64,000 nt of DNA, taken from Williamsia sp. Its GTDB lineage: Bacteria > Actinomycetota > Actinomycetes > Mycobacteriales > Mycobacteriaceae. The notes under the pieces were generated by a model. It was not told the DNA's origin, ran no database searches, and saw only the letters and a list, made by a program, of their open reading frames with translations. Of this stretch, positions 36,120-45,642 are shown piece after piece. The position numbers were made by a program, and so were the translations under genes. How positions within the stretch are numbered: the first letter of the stretch is position 1; each line of letters begins with the position of its first letter. Location: the NCBI RefSeq assembly GCF_016462415.1, contig NZ_JAEMTF010000010.1, positions 18,994 to 82,993 of the forward strand. The letters run 5' to 3'.

Positions 36120-37852
36120 CGAAGATCCTCCTCCTGTGCGCGAAGCGTCCACTGTGCGAATCGCTCGCCCTCGTCCCGATGCTTGACGAAATTACGGACG
36201 ACCCGATCGATGTAGTCGCCGAGTTCCTCGGTACCGACCTTGTGTTGACGGAGCTTACGACCGAATGCGGCATCCTGACCCAGGGTTCCGCCGAGATGCA
36301 CCTGGAATCCCTCGACGTGGTTGCCGTTCTCGTCCTCGATCAGCTGTCCCTTGAAGCCGATGTCGGCGATCTGTGCGCGAGCGCACGAGTTGGGGCAGCC
36401 GTTGATGTTGATGGTGATGGGCACGTCGAGCTGAGCGTTGATGTCGGCCAGACGCTCCTCGAGCTCGGGCACCAAACGCTGTGAGCGCTTGCGGGTCTCG
36501 GTGAACGAGAGCTTGCAGAACTCGATGCCCGAGCAGGCGATCAGGTTGCGCCGCCACCGCGACGGGCGACCGTCGAGACCGTGCGGCGCCAGCTCGGCGA
36601 TCAAGGTGTCGATCTTGTCGTCGGCGACGTCGAGGATGACCAGCTTCTGGTACGGGGTGAACCGGATGCGATCGGACCCGGCACGCTCCGCCGCGGCGGC
36701 AACCGCGGTCAGAGCGGTCCCGGAGACGCGGCCGGCGATGGCGGCGAAGCCGACCGAGTTGAGTCCGTTCTTCAACCGCTGCACGCCCACGTGATCACGC
36801 GGTTCGGTGAGCGGGGTGGGCGCGGGACCGTCGATGAACTTCCGGCCCAGGTACTCGTCCTCGAGGACCTGACGGAACTTCTCCATGCCCCAGTCCTTGA
36901 GCAGGAACTTCAGCCGCGCCTTGGCGCGCAGACGCCGGTAGCCGTAATCGCGGAACAGCGTGCAGACGGCCTCCCAGACGTCGGGGACCTCGTCGAGCGG
37001 GATCCACGCGCCGACGCGTTGGGCCAGCATCGGGTTCGTCGACAGGCCACCGCCGACCCACAGGTCCAGTCCGGGGCCGTGCTCGGGGTGTTCGACGCCG
37101 ATGAACGCGATGTCATTGACCTCGTGGGCGACGTCCTGGAGTCCGGAGATCGCCGTCTTGAACTTGCGGGGCAGGTTGGACAGCGACGGGTCGCCGACGT
37201 ACCGGCGCACGATCTCGTCGATCGCGGGCGTCGGGTCGAGGACCTCGTCGATCGCCTCGCCGGCCAGCGGGGAGCCCAGCACGACGCGGGGGCAGTCACC
37301 GCAGGCCTCGGTGGTCTTGAGTCCGACCCCTTCGAGCCGCTCCCAGATGGTGGGAACGTCCTCGATGCGGATCCAGTGGTACTGCACGTTCTCGCGGTCG
37401 GACAGATCGGCGGTGTCGCGGGCGAACTCGGTGGAGATCTCGCCGATCGTGCGCAGCTGCTGCGCGGTCAACGCGCCCTTGTCGCAGCGGACACGCATCA
37501 TGAAGTGGCTGTCCTCGAGCAGGTCGAGGTTCTCGTCGCCGGTCCACGTGCCGTCGTAGCCCTGTGCGCGCTGGGTGTAGAGCCCCCACCACCGCATCCG
37601 GCCACGCAGATCCTGCTTGTCGATCGAGTCGAAACCGCGCTTGGAGTAGATGTTCTCGATCCGCGCGCGGACGTTGAGCGGGTTGTCGTCCTTCTTCGCC
37701 TGCTCGTTGGGGTTCAGCGGCTCGCGGTAACCGAGCTTCCACTGCCCCTCCGCGCGGCGCTTGGCGGGCCGTGGGCGGCGAGCGGGGCGGGTCGTCGCCT
37801 CCGCGGGCGGTGCCCCCGTGTCGAGTGCCTCCGTGTCGGGCGTCGAGGTCAT
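36116..37852 (-). CDS. nirA: Ferredoxin-sulfite reductase
   Basis: 578 residues. Siroheme/[4Fe-4S] ligands are Cys440, Cys446, Cys486 and Cys490 (IACSGIEFC; GCPNSC). It reduces sulfite to sulfide with six electrons from ferredoxin. Tyr92 and Cys184 are spaced exactly as the covalently linked Tyr-Cys pair of M. tuberculosis NirA. The first 35 residues are a Pro/Arg-rich extension. ATG 37852 has AGGAG 8 nt upstream. First gene of nirA-cysH-cysD-cysN-cbiX. Confidence 0.95.
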   Translation of the reverse strand: MTSTPDTEALDTGAPPAEATTRPARRPRPAKRRAEGQWKLGYREPLNPNEQAKKDDNPLNVRARIENIYSKRGFDSIDKQDLRGRMRWWGLYTQRAQGYDGTWTGDENLDLLEDSHFMMRVRCDKGALTAQQLRTIGEISTEFARDTADLSDRENVQYHWIRIEDVPTIWERLEGVGLKTTEACGDCPRVVLGSPLAGEAIDEVLDPTPAIDEIVRRYVGDPSLSNLPRKFKTAISGLQDVAHEVNDIAFIGVEHPEHGPGLDLWVGGGLSTNPMLAQRVGAWIPLDEVPDVWEAVCTLFRDYGYRRLRAKARLKFLLKDWGMEKFRQVLEDEYLGRKFIDGPAPTPLTEPRDHVGVQRLKNGLNSVGFAAIAGRVSGTALTAVAAAAERAGSDRIRFTPYQKLVILDVADDKIDTLIAELAPHGLDGRPSRWRRNLIACSGIEFCKLSFTETRKRSQRLVPELEERLADINAQLDVPITININGCPNSCARAQIADIGFKGQLIEDENGNHVEGFQVHLGGTLGQDAAFGRKLRQHKVGTEELGDYIDRVVRNFVKHRDEGERFAQWTLRAQEEDLR

Positions 37853-38012
37853 GGGTGGTGCTCCTACGGGCTGGTGCCGGTTCGCTTGGTGCGATCCGGT
37901 CGGGCGAGCCGGGGCTGGCGGCTCACGGTGCGATCGAGATGCGGGCACGAGACGACCGCGCAGGCAGCGCCGGAGGAGGTGGAAAAAGAGACTCTTCTGC
38001 TGCGGAGCGCGG
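37853..38012 (-). promoter_or_regulatory. nirA leader RNA with possible anti-Shine-Dalgarno segment
   Basis: 160 nt between the leader-peptide stop and nirA. CCTCCTCC (minus strand, 37979-37972) is complementary to the nirA ribosome binding site AGGAG (37865-37861), so pairing could hide it until a ribosome on the leader ORF prevents it. A pyrimidine run (CTCTTTTTCC) lies just upstream of the anti-SD segment. Confidence 0.45.
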
Positions 38013-38078
38013 TCAGAAGAGACAGAAAGCGCTGCAGACGCGCTTGAGGTCTATGTGGCGCCGTTCGGCAAGCCACAC
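38013..38078 (-). CDS. Cysteine-codon leader peptide of the nirA operon
   Basis: 21 codons from GTG 38078 to TGA 38013. The peptide contains RRHIDLKRVCSAFC, with Cys codons at 15 (TGC) and 19 (TGT), followed by LF and stop. RRH-(I/V)-DL-x-RV is the known core of actinobacterial putative leader peptides found ahead of sulfate-assimilation genes. It is leaderless: GATTTT (38091-38086) ends 7 nt before the GTG. The expected role is cysteine-dependent attenuation of nirA-cysH-cysD-cysN-cbiX. Confidence 0.82.
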   Translation of the reverse strand: MWLAERRHIDLKRVCSAFCLF

Positions 38079-38262
38079 CCCGGGGAAAATCACGTCGCCC
38101 ATAGTGCCACGGCCTCCCTCACTGCGTCTACTTGCGATAACTTTGGATCATCGTGAGCGCAATCACGTTCTGACGATCCCGCGCCCGGTGTCGTACCCCT
38201 GACCAACCGCGTGGTGGCGACGATCATTCCCCGGCGATATCCGCTCCCGGAGGCCCACGATG
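38079..38262. promoter_or_regulatory. Divergent promoter region nirA leader / hemW
   Basis: Holds the leftward -10 box GATTTT (38086-38091). An inverted repeat CGTGA (38152-38156) / TCACG (38163-38167), flanked further out by GGATC and GATCC, could be a regulator site. The stretch near 38130-38150 is relatively AT-rich. No other gene is seen. Confidence 0.5.
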
Positions 38263-38268
38263 GATGAT
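38263..38268 (+). promoter_or_regulatory. -10 box of hemW
   Basis: GATGAT ends 6 nt before ATG 38275, which supports that start over the in-frame ATG at 38260. Confidence 0.4.
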
Positions 38269-38274
38269 CGGGGG

Positions 38275-39462
38275 ATGACCGTCACGCAGCAGCAGCCTCT
38301 CGTGCTCCCGAGCTGCGACCCGACGACCCCGTTGGGGCTCTACGTCCACGTACCGTTCTGCGCGACCCGCTGCGGATACTGCGACTTCAACACCTACACC
38401 GCCGGTGAACTCGGAGCTGACTCCTCGCCCGAGCAGTGGCACGTCGCGCTGGACGTCGAGCTCGCGATCGCCGCAGACCGTCTGGCCCCGGTGCGGCCGG
38501 TGTCGACGGTGTTCGTCGGTGGGGGCACCCCGTCGCTGCTCGGGGCCGACGGGCTCGCCGGCGTCCTCGACGTGGTCCGCAGGTACTTCGACCTCACCGC
38601 GGACGTGGAGATCACCACCGAGTCCAATCCGGAGTCCACGTCGCCGGAGTTCTTCGAGGGACTGCTGGCGGCGGGGTTCACGCGGGTGTCGTTGGGGATG
38701 CAGTCGGCCGCCCCGCACGTGCTCGCGACGCTCGACCGGACGCACACGCCCGGCCGGGCCGTCGCCGCTGCACAGGAGGCGACGGCCGCCGGGTTCGGCC
38801 ACGTCAACCTCGACCTCATCTACGGCACGCCGGGGGAGAGCGACGACGACCTGGCTCGGACCCTCGACGCCGTCCTCGCTGCGGGGGTCGACCACGTCTC
38901 GGCGTACGCGTTGATCGTCGAGGACGGCACGGCACTGGCCCGTCGGGTCCGGCGCGGCGAACTCCCCGCGCCCGACGACGACGTCCTCGCCGACCGCTAC
39001 GAGATGATCGACGAACGGCTCACGGCCGCGGGACTGGACTGGTACGAGGTGTCGAACTGGGCGCGCGCCGGAGATCTGACCGCCCAGTGCCGACACAACC
39101 TCGCCTACTGGGACAGCTCGGACTGGTGGGGTGCGGGCCCGGGCGCGCATTCCCACGTCGCCGGTGTGCGGTGGTCGAACGTGAAACACCCGGGGCGCTA
39201 CGCGGTCTCGTTGCGCGACGGCGAACTACCGGTCGCGATGGTGGAGGAGTTGACGCCGGCCGATCAGCACACCGAACGGGTGATGCTCGGACTGCGGCGC
39301 AGCGTGGGATTGCCGCTGAGCGAACTGGATTCGGACGAGCGAGTCCAGGCCGTGGCCACCACCGACGCCGGACTCACCGTGCTGCGCGACGATCGGGTGG
39401 TTCTGTCCAACCGTGGGCGTCTGCTCGCTGACGGGGTGATTCGTCAGCTGCTGGTGGACTAG
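38275..39462 (+). CDS. hemW: Radical SAM heme chaperone HemW
   Basis: 395 residues. The radical SAM cluster motif CATRCGYCDF (CxxxCxxC) near residue 30, GGGTPS, and the HemN-like C-terminal domain are present. The extra Cys after CxxxCxxC typical of true HemN is replaced by Phe, which marks HemW; it binds and transfers heme rather than oxidising coproporphyrinogen. It equals Rv2388c. The last 89 nt overlap the converging hypothetical gene. Confidence 0.92.
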   Translation: MTVTQQQPLVLPSCDPTTPLGLYVHVPFCATRCGYCDFNTYTAGELGADSSPEQWHVALDVELAIAADRLAPVRPVSTVFVGGGTPSLLGADGLAGVLDVVRRYFDLTADVEITTESNPESTSPEFFEGLLAAGFTRVSLGMQSAAPHVLATLDRTHTPGRAVAAAQEATAAGFGHVNLDLIYGTPGESDDDLARTLDAVLAAGVDHVSAYALIVEDGTALARRVRRGELPAPDDDVLADRYEMIDERLTAAGLDWYEVSNWARAGDLTAQCRHNLAYWDSSDWWGAGPGAHSHVAGVRWSNVKHPGRYAVSLRDGELPVAMVEELTPADQHTERVMLGLRRSVGLPLSELDSDERVQAVATTDAGLTVLRDDRVVLSNRGRLLADGVIRQLLVD

Positions 39463-39817
39463 CCGGGATCGGCGCGGTCGTCACCGAGTCCGACGGGGCG
39501 GCCTCGACGATCGACCCGGCCATCGCGTCGAGGTCGAGCAGACGGGCGTGGATGATGTGCCGGTTGCGCAGTGCCGAGCGGACCGCGCGGTGCAGACCGT
39601 CCTCGAGGTACATCTCGCCCTGCCAGCGCACGGCGTGGGCGAACAGGTCGCCGTAGAACGTGGAGTCCTCCGACAGCAGCTTGTCCAACGCCAGCGCCGT
39701 CGTGACCGTCGTGAGTTGGTCGAGCCGGAACTGACGGGGCGGGATCTGCGCCCAGTCGCGCATCGACAGACCGTGGTCGGGATAGGGCTTCCCGTTCCGG
39801 ACACCTTTGAAGATCAC
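39374..39817 (-). CDS. Conserved actinobacterial hypothetical protein
   Basis: 147 residues from GTG 39817, with AGGGGGG just upstream. The conserved-looking part is residues 1-105 ([62 protein letters not shown]); the rest is low complexity and overlaps hemW by 89 nt on the other strand. The HG/LEDGLHR pattern recalls small ParB-like or nuclease-like domains, but no function is assigned. Confidence 0.7.
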   Translation of the reverse strand: MIFKGVRNGKPYPDHGLSMRDWAQIPPRQFRLDQLTTVTTALALDKLLSEDSTFYGDLFAHAVRWQGEMYLEDGLHRAVRSALRNRHIIHARLLDLDAMAGSIVEAAPSDSVTTAPIPASPPAADESPRQRADAHGWTEPPDRRAAR

Positions 39818-40031
39818 TTGCCCCCCTGTTGGCTCAGACGGCGCCGGCGAAGATCCTCCGCGGCCGGGCTCGGTCCACCGTAGCCGCCCCACCGGGCCGC
39901 GCGGGGGTCTCGGCGGCCGCGGCCGCGGCCACGTCGGCGACGTCGGCGGTGTCGGCTACGTAAACTCGACGGACAGACCACAGATCCGGGCCGCGCGGGT
40001 CCGATGCCACGCCGGAGGAGGTGAACGCAAC
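39818..40031 (+). promoter_or_regulatory. hrcA promoter region
   Basis: TAAACT (39961-39966) is the best -10 box, giving a leader of about 58 nt. The stretch 39900-39955 is a run of CGTCGGC/GGCCGC repeats. The ribosome binding site GGAGGAGG (40014-40021) lies about 11 nt before GTG 40032. No CIRCE element (TTAGCACTC-N9-GAGTGCTAA) is visible. Confidence 0.45.
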
Positions 40032-41066
40032 GTGTCGAGTACCGACGAGAGGCGGTTCGAGGTCCTGCGCGCCATCGTCACCGATTACGTCGCCACCCAG
40101 GAGCCGATCGGGTCGAAGGCGCTCGTCGACCGCCACCACCTCGGCGTGTCCAGTGCCACCATTCGCAACGACATGGCCGTCCTCGAGGCGGAGGGGTACA
40201 TCGCGCAGCCGCACACCAGCTCCGGACGCGTGCCCACCGACAAGGGCTACCGACTGTTCGTCGACCGGATCTCCGAGGTCAAACCGCTGTCGTCGGTGGA
40301 GCGACGCGCAATCCTGAGCTTTCTCGACTCCGGTGTCGACCTGGACGACGTGCTGAGGCGGTCGGTGCGACTCCTGGCGCAGCTCACCCGTCAGGTCGCC
40401 GTCATCCAGTACCCGGTGCTGTCGTCGGCCACCGTTCGGCACCTCGAGATCGTCGCGCTCGCCCCGGCCCGGCTGCTCCTCGTGGTGATCACCGACACCG
40501 GTCGTGTCGAACAGCGGATGGTCGACGCCAGCCAGGAACTCGACGACGACGACATCATGCGGCTGCGCGACATGTTCTCCGCCGCGTTGCACGGCCAGCG
40601 GATGGAGATCGCGTCGCACGCGGTCGCCGAGATCGCCAACGCGGCGCCCGACGACCTGCGCCAGGCGGTCATCCGCATCGCGACCGTGCTGGTCGAGACG
40701 CTCGTCGAACGCACCGACGACCGGCTCGTGCTCGGCGGCACGTCGAACCTCGCCCGGGCGGCGGCCGACTTCGCGCCCATCTCGGGTTCGATGGACTCCG
40801 TTCTCGAGGCCCTCGAGGAGCAGGTGGTCGTTCTCAAACTCCTCGCCGCGACCCAGCTCCCCGGCACCGTCACGGTCCAGATCGGTGAGGAGACCCGGAC
40901 CGAGAACCTGCGTGGCGCGGCCGTCGTGTCCACGGGGTACGGTGCCCCGGGCACTGTTTTCGGTGGTCTGGGCGTGTTGGGGCCCACTCGGATGGACTAT
41001 CCGGGAACCATCGCGTCGGTCGCAGCCGTTGCCAGATACGTCGGTGAGGTGCTCGCCGAACGCTGA
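40032..41066 (+). CDS. hrcA: Heat-inducible repressor HrcA
   Basis: 344 residues. N-terminal winged helix ([48 protein letters not shown]), then GAF-like and dimerisation domains. It represses groE/dnaK-type chaperone genes by binding CIRCE. It precedes dnaJ2 as in all Mycobacteriales. GTG 40032 is in frame with the conserved N-terminus. Confidence 0.95.
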   Translation: MSSTDERRFEVLRAIVTDYVATQEPIGSKALVDRHHLGVSSATIRNDMAVLEAEGYIAQPHTSSGRVPTDKGYRLFVDRISEVKPLSSVERRAILSFLDSGVDLDDVLRRSVRLLAQLTRQVAVIQYPVLSSATVRHLEIVALAPARLLLVVITDTGRVEQRMVDASQELDDDDIMRLRDMFSAALHGQRMEIASHAVAEIANAAPDDLRQAVIRIATVLVETLVERTDDRLVLGGTSNLARAAADFAPISGSMDSVLEALEEQVVVLKLLAATQLPGTVTVQIGEETRTENLRGAAVVSTGYGAPGTVFGGLGVLGPTRMDYPGTIASVAAVARYVGEVLAER

Positions 41067-41164
41067 TCTGCGTTCGCGGCGCCTCGCGCCGACCCGGCAC
41101 CCCCGGTCCCCGACGACCCGGTGCCCCCACCACATCTCGATCTAGTGAAGGACATTGCTGCGCA

Positions 41165-42316
41165 GTGGCACGTGACTATTACGGAATCCTGGGCGTCGCC
41201 CCTGGATCCAGTGACTCGGAGATCAAGCGCGCCTACCGCAAGTTGGCCCGCGAGCTGCACCCGGACGTCAACCCCGACGAGGCCGCCCAACAGCGGTTCG
41301 CCGAGGTGTCGACCGCCTACGAGGTGCTCTCCGACCCGGAGAAGCGCCGCATCGTCGATGCCGGGGGAGACCCGCTGGCGTCGGCGGGGTCGGGTGGCTT
41401 CGGCGGCGGCGGGTTCGGCGGCAGCGGCGGTCTGGGCGACGTGTTCGAGGCCTTCTTCGGCGGTGGCGCCGGCGGCGGACGTGGTCCGCGCGGCCGCGTC
41501 CAGCCCGGTTCCGACGCGTTGCTGCGCATGCAGCTCGACCTGGACGAATGCGCGGCCGGGGTCTCCAACGAGGTCACCGTCGACACCGCCGTCCTGTGCG
41601 ACGTCTGCAAGGGGTCCGGCGGCCACGACGGCAGCAAGCCGGTCAACTGTGACACCTGCAAGGGCGCGGGCGAGATCCAGTCGGTGCAGCGTTCGTTCCT
41701 CGGTCAGGTGATGACCTCGCGTCCGTGCCCCACCTGTGGTGGCACCGGCCAGACCATCCCCGACCCCTGTCGCAAGTGCGCGGGCGACGGACGCGTCCGG
41801 TCGCGTCGCACCATGACCGTGAAGATCCCCGCCGGTGTCGGCGAGGGGATGCGCGTGCGTCTGCAGGGACAGGGCGAGGTCGGCCCCGGTGGCGGACCCG
41901 CGGGTGACCTCTACGTCGAGGTCGTCCAGAAGCCGCACGACGTGTTCGTCCGGGACGGCGACGACCTGCACTGCACCGTTCGGGTGCCGATGGTCGACGC
42001 CGCGCTGGGGGCCTCGCTGGAGATCGACACCGTCCTCGGCGGGCACGCCATGGTGACTGTCGAGCCGGGAACCCAGCCCGGCCAGGTCACCAAGATCCGC
42101 GGTCAGGGCATGCCGCACCTGCACACCGGGGTGCGTGGGACCGTCCACGTCCACCTCGACGTCGTCGTCCCCACGAAGCTCGACGGCAAGCAGGCCCAGA
42201 AGCTCAAGGAGTACCGACAGGTCGCGACGTCGGAGCATCTCGAGTTGGTCGACACCGCGTCCGCGGCCAGCGGGGGATTGTTCTCCCGGCTGCGGAACGC
42301 CTTCGCCGGACGCTGA
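41165..42316 (+). CDS. dnaJ2: Chaperone DnaJ2
   Basis: 383 residues: J domain with HPD ([30 protein letters not shown]), a Gly/Phe-rich linker (about 80-118), four zinc-binding CxxCxGxG repeats ([32 protein letters not shown]), and the C-terminal substrate domain. It is a DnaK co-chaperone. GTG 41165 starts directly at VARDYYG. Confidence 0.96.
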   Translation: MARDYYGILGVAPGSSDSEIKRAYRKLARELHPDVNPDEAAQQRFAEVSTAYEVLSDPEKRRIVDAGGDPLASAGSGGFGGGGFGGSGGLGDVFEAFFGGGAGGGRGPRGRVQPGSDALLRMQLDLDECAAGVSNEVTVDTAVLCDVCKGSGGHDGSKPVNCDTCKGAGEIQSVQRSFLGQVMTSRPCPTCGGTGQTIPDPCRKCAGDGRVRSRRTMTVKIPAGVGEGMRVRLQGQGEVGPGGGPAGDLYVEVVQKPHDVFVRDGDDLHCTVRVPMVDAALGASLEIDTVLGGHAMVTVEPGTQPGQVTKIRGQGMPHLHTGVRGTVHVHLDVVVPTKLDGKQAQKLKEYRQVATSEHLELVDTASAASGGLFSRLRNAFAGR

Positions 42317-42344
42317 GCCCCACGCCCATGTCACCTCGTCGCCG

Positions 42345-43100
42345 ATGACCCCGCCGCTGTTCTGGATCGACGAGGTGCCGCCGGTGGGTGGGCTCGCCGA
42401 ACTGGCCGGCACCGAGGGACACCACGCGGTGACCGTCACGCGTATCGCCGCCGGTGACCGCATCATGCTCGGTGACGGCGCGGGCACCGTGGCGACCTGC
42501 GAGGTCGCCGCGACCCTGTCCAAGGACCGACTCCGCGCCACCGTCGTCGAGCGCCGCACCCACGACCGCCCGACGCCGACGGTGACCGTGGTCCAGGCGG
42601 TCCCGAAGTCCGACCGTTCCGAACTCGCCGTCGAACTGGCCACCGAGGCCGGTGCCGACCGCATCGTCGCCTGGCAGAGCGCGCGGTGCGTGACCCGGTG
42701 GGTCGGCCCCCGCGAGGAGAAGGGCCTGCGCAAATGGCGCTCGGCCGCCGCCACCGCTGCGAAGCAGAGCCGCCGGGCGTATGTTCCAGTCGTCGAAGGA
42801 TTGGCGAGCACAGCGTCTGTGCGATTGATGATCACTGATGTGATCGAGCGTGGAGGTGTGGTGGCGGTGTTGCACGAGGACGGCCGGGAATCACTCGCGG
42901 ACCTGCCGCTGCGCGACGCGCCGGAGGTGCTGCTCGTCGTCGGCCCCGAGGGCGGCGTCGACCCGGGAGAGATCGAGGATTTCGGAGCGCTCGGCGCTCG
43001 CCCGGTGGTGCTGGGCCCCGAGGTGTTGCGCACCTCGACCGCGGCCGCGGTCGCACTGGGGGCGATCGGTGCGCTGACTCCCCGGTGGGCCGTGCGGTGA
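42345..43100 (+). CDS. rsmE: 16S rRNA m3U1498 methyltransferase
   Basis: 251-residue SPOUT methyltransferase: PUA-like N-terminus (TEGHHAVTVTRIAAGD) and the knotted SAM-binding part (LLVVGPEGGVDPGEIEDF; LGPEVLRTSTAAAVAL). Methylates U1498 of 16S rRNA. It follows dnaJ2 by 28 nt; its stop overlaps the next GTG. Confidence 0.94.
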   Translation: MTPPLFWIDEVPPVGGLAELAGTEGHHAVTVTRIAAGDRIMLGDGAGTVATCEVAATLSKDRLRATVVERRTHDRPTPTVTVVQAVPKSDRSELAVELATEAGADRIVAWQSARCVTRWVGPREEKGLRKWRSAAATAAKQSRRAYVPVVEGLASTASVRLMITDVIERGGVVAVLHEDGRESLADLPLRDAPEVLLVVGPEGGVDPGEIEDFGALGARPVVLGPEVLRTSTAAAVALGAIGALTPRWAVR

Positions 43101-43912
43101 CCGCGGACAGCGTCGGTACGAGAGCAGCGGTGAAACGACTCAAGGTCGACTACGGCGAGGCCAACTCGCAGTTCGGGCACCTGTATCTGCCGGTGCTGCC
43201 GCCCGCACGACCCGACGACGACCCGCACCCCATCCCGGTCGTGGTCATCATCCACGGCGGCTACTGGTCCACCGACTTCGAGCTCATCGTCGAGACGCCG
43301 ATCGCCCGCAACCTCGCCGAACGTGGCGCCATCGTCTGGAACGTCGAGTACCGCCGGGTCGGCGAGGAGGGCGGCGGATGGCCGCGCACCGGATACGACG
43401 TCGCGAACGGCATCCTGGCGCTCGACGGCCCCGTCCGCGCCGCCCTTCCCCCCGAGATCGCCCGGCGTGCCGATTTCTCGCACGTGTCGGTGATCGGCCA
43501 CTCCGCGGGTGGTCAGCTCGCACTGTGGGCCGTCGGCCGGCTGGGTGCGAAGACCCCGAAGGCGACCATCACCACGATCGTGGTCCAGGCGCCCGCGACC
43601 GACCTCGTCCGGGTGGGACAGAACGGCCACGTCGCGCTCGCGGCATTCATCGGCGCGAGCTATGCCGAGACCCCGCATCGCTACCGCGACGCCTCACCGG
43701 TGTACCTGCCGGTGATCCCCGCCCACGTCGTCGTGGTCCAGGGTGACCTCGACGTCTCGGTCCCGCTCGAGATGAGCAGGTCCTATGTCGACCGGGTCCG
43801 CGCCAACGGGCAGTCGGTCGAGCTCGTCACGGTGGTCGGTGAGGGGCACGAGGCGTTCGTCGACCCGACCAGCCGCTGTCACCGCGAGACACTGCGCCGC
43901 CTCGGCATCTGA
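43097..43912 (+). CDS. Alpha/beta hydrolase
   Basis: 271 residues. The HGGYW oxyanion-hole motif, nucleophile elbow GHSAGGQ, acid Asp in VQGDLDVSVP and C-terminal His in GEGHEAFVDP give a complete triad of the hormone-sensitive-lipase / kynurenine-formamidase-like type. The substrate is unknown. The GTG overlaps the rsmE stop (GTGA), so it is in the hrcA-dnaJ2-rsmE operon. Confidence 0.85.
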   Translation: MTADSVGTRAAVKRLKVDYGEANSQFGHLYLPVLPPARPDDDPHPIPVVVIIHGGYWSTDFELIVETPIARNLAERGAIVWNVEYRRVGEEGGGWPRTGYDVANGILALDGPVRAALPPEIARRADFSHVSVIGHSAGGQLALWAVGRLGAKTPKATITTIVVQAPATDLVRVGQNGHVALAAFIGASYAETPHRYRDASPVYLPVIPAHVVVVQGDLDVSVPLEMSRSYVDRVRANGQSVELVTVVGEGHEAFVDPTSRCHRETLRRLGI

Positions 43913-43957
43913 GGCCTCCGGCAGGGATATCACATCGAGTTCTGATGGCCGATGGCA

Positions 43958-43974
43958 GTAGACTCGTGGTCTAC
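43958..43974 (+). promoter_or_regulatory. phoH promoter with small inverted repeat
   Basis: GTAGAC-TCGTG-GTCTAC (43958-43974). The left arm contains TAGACT (43959-43964), a TANNNT -10 box. Transcription would start near 43971, which rules out the in-frame ATG at 43952 as the phoH start. Confidence 0.5.
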
Positions 43975-44029
43975 GCCGTGCTCAGGAGCTGACACGGCCG
44001 CCATCGACGATGTGGGAGACAAACGCTTG

Positions 44030-45090
<1,061 letters not shown>

Positions 45091-45094
<4 letters not shown>

Positions 45095-45636
45095 GCATCG
45101 AGGTCTCCAACGAATCGGGTGTCGACGTCCCCGAGGACATGTTGGTCGATGTCGCCGACTTCGCCCTCGGGGAGATGGATGTGCACCCCGGCGCAGAGTT
45201 GTCGATGGTCCTCGTCGACAACGAGACGATGGCCGAACTGCACCTGCGGTGGATGGACCTTCCCGGCCCCACCGACGTGATGAGCTTTCCGATGGACGAG
45301 CTCACCCCGGGTGGACGTCCGGACACCCCTGACCCGGGACCGGCGATGCTCGGCGACATCGTGCTGTGCCCGGAGTTCGCCGCCGCCCAGGCCGCGACCG
45401 CGCGTCATTCGGTGGAACACGAACTCGCGGTGCTCACCGTGCACGGTGTGCTGCACCTGCTCGGATACGACCACGCCGAGCCGGACGAGGAGAAGGAGAT
45501 GTTCGGGCTACAGGGCCAGATCATCGACTCCTGGTACGCCCGGCGCCGCGAGCAGGAACGTCGGATGCGCCAGGAGGCGCGAGACGCGACGCTGCTGGAC
45601 CGGATCGGTTTCACCCCCGAGCCCCGGGAGCGCTGA
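45091..45636 (+). CDS. ybeY: Endoribonuclease YbeY
   Basis: 181 residues with the zinc motif [11 protein letters not shown] (H-x3-H-x5-H) and the upstream [11 protein letters not shown] segment. A single-strand RNase for 16S rRNA 3' maturation and ribosome quality control. The C-terminal 30 residues are an Arg/Glu-rich helix. GTG overlaps the phoH stop. Confidence 0.95.
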
Positions 45637-45642
45637 GCACCG

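Noticed and set aside
37864..38076. 70-codon minus-strand frame before nirA as a gene
   Set aside because: The overlapping 21-codon frame has the known RRHIDL leader motif and a better-placed promoter; the longer frame looks random and Arg-rich.
39818..40031. CIRCE element before hrcA
   Set aside because: No TTAGCACTC-type arm could be found on either strand; only G+C-rich CGTCGGC repeats are present.
43952..44029. Upstream ATG as phoH start
   Set aside because: A -10 box at 43959-43964 lies downstream of that ATG, and the extra 26 residues are not part of the PhoH family.
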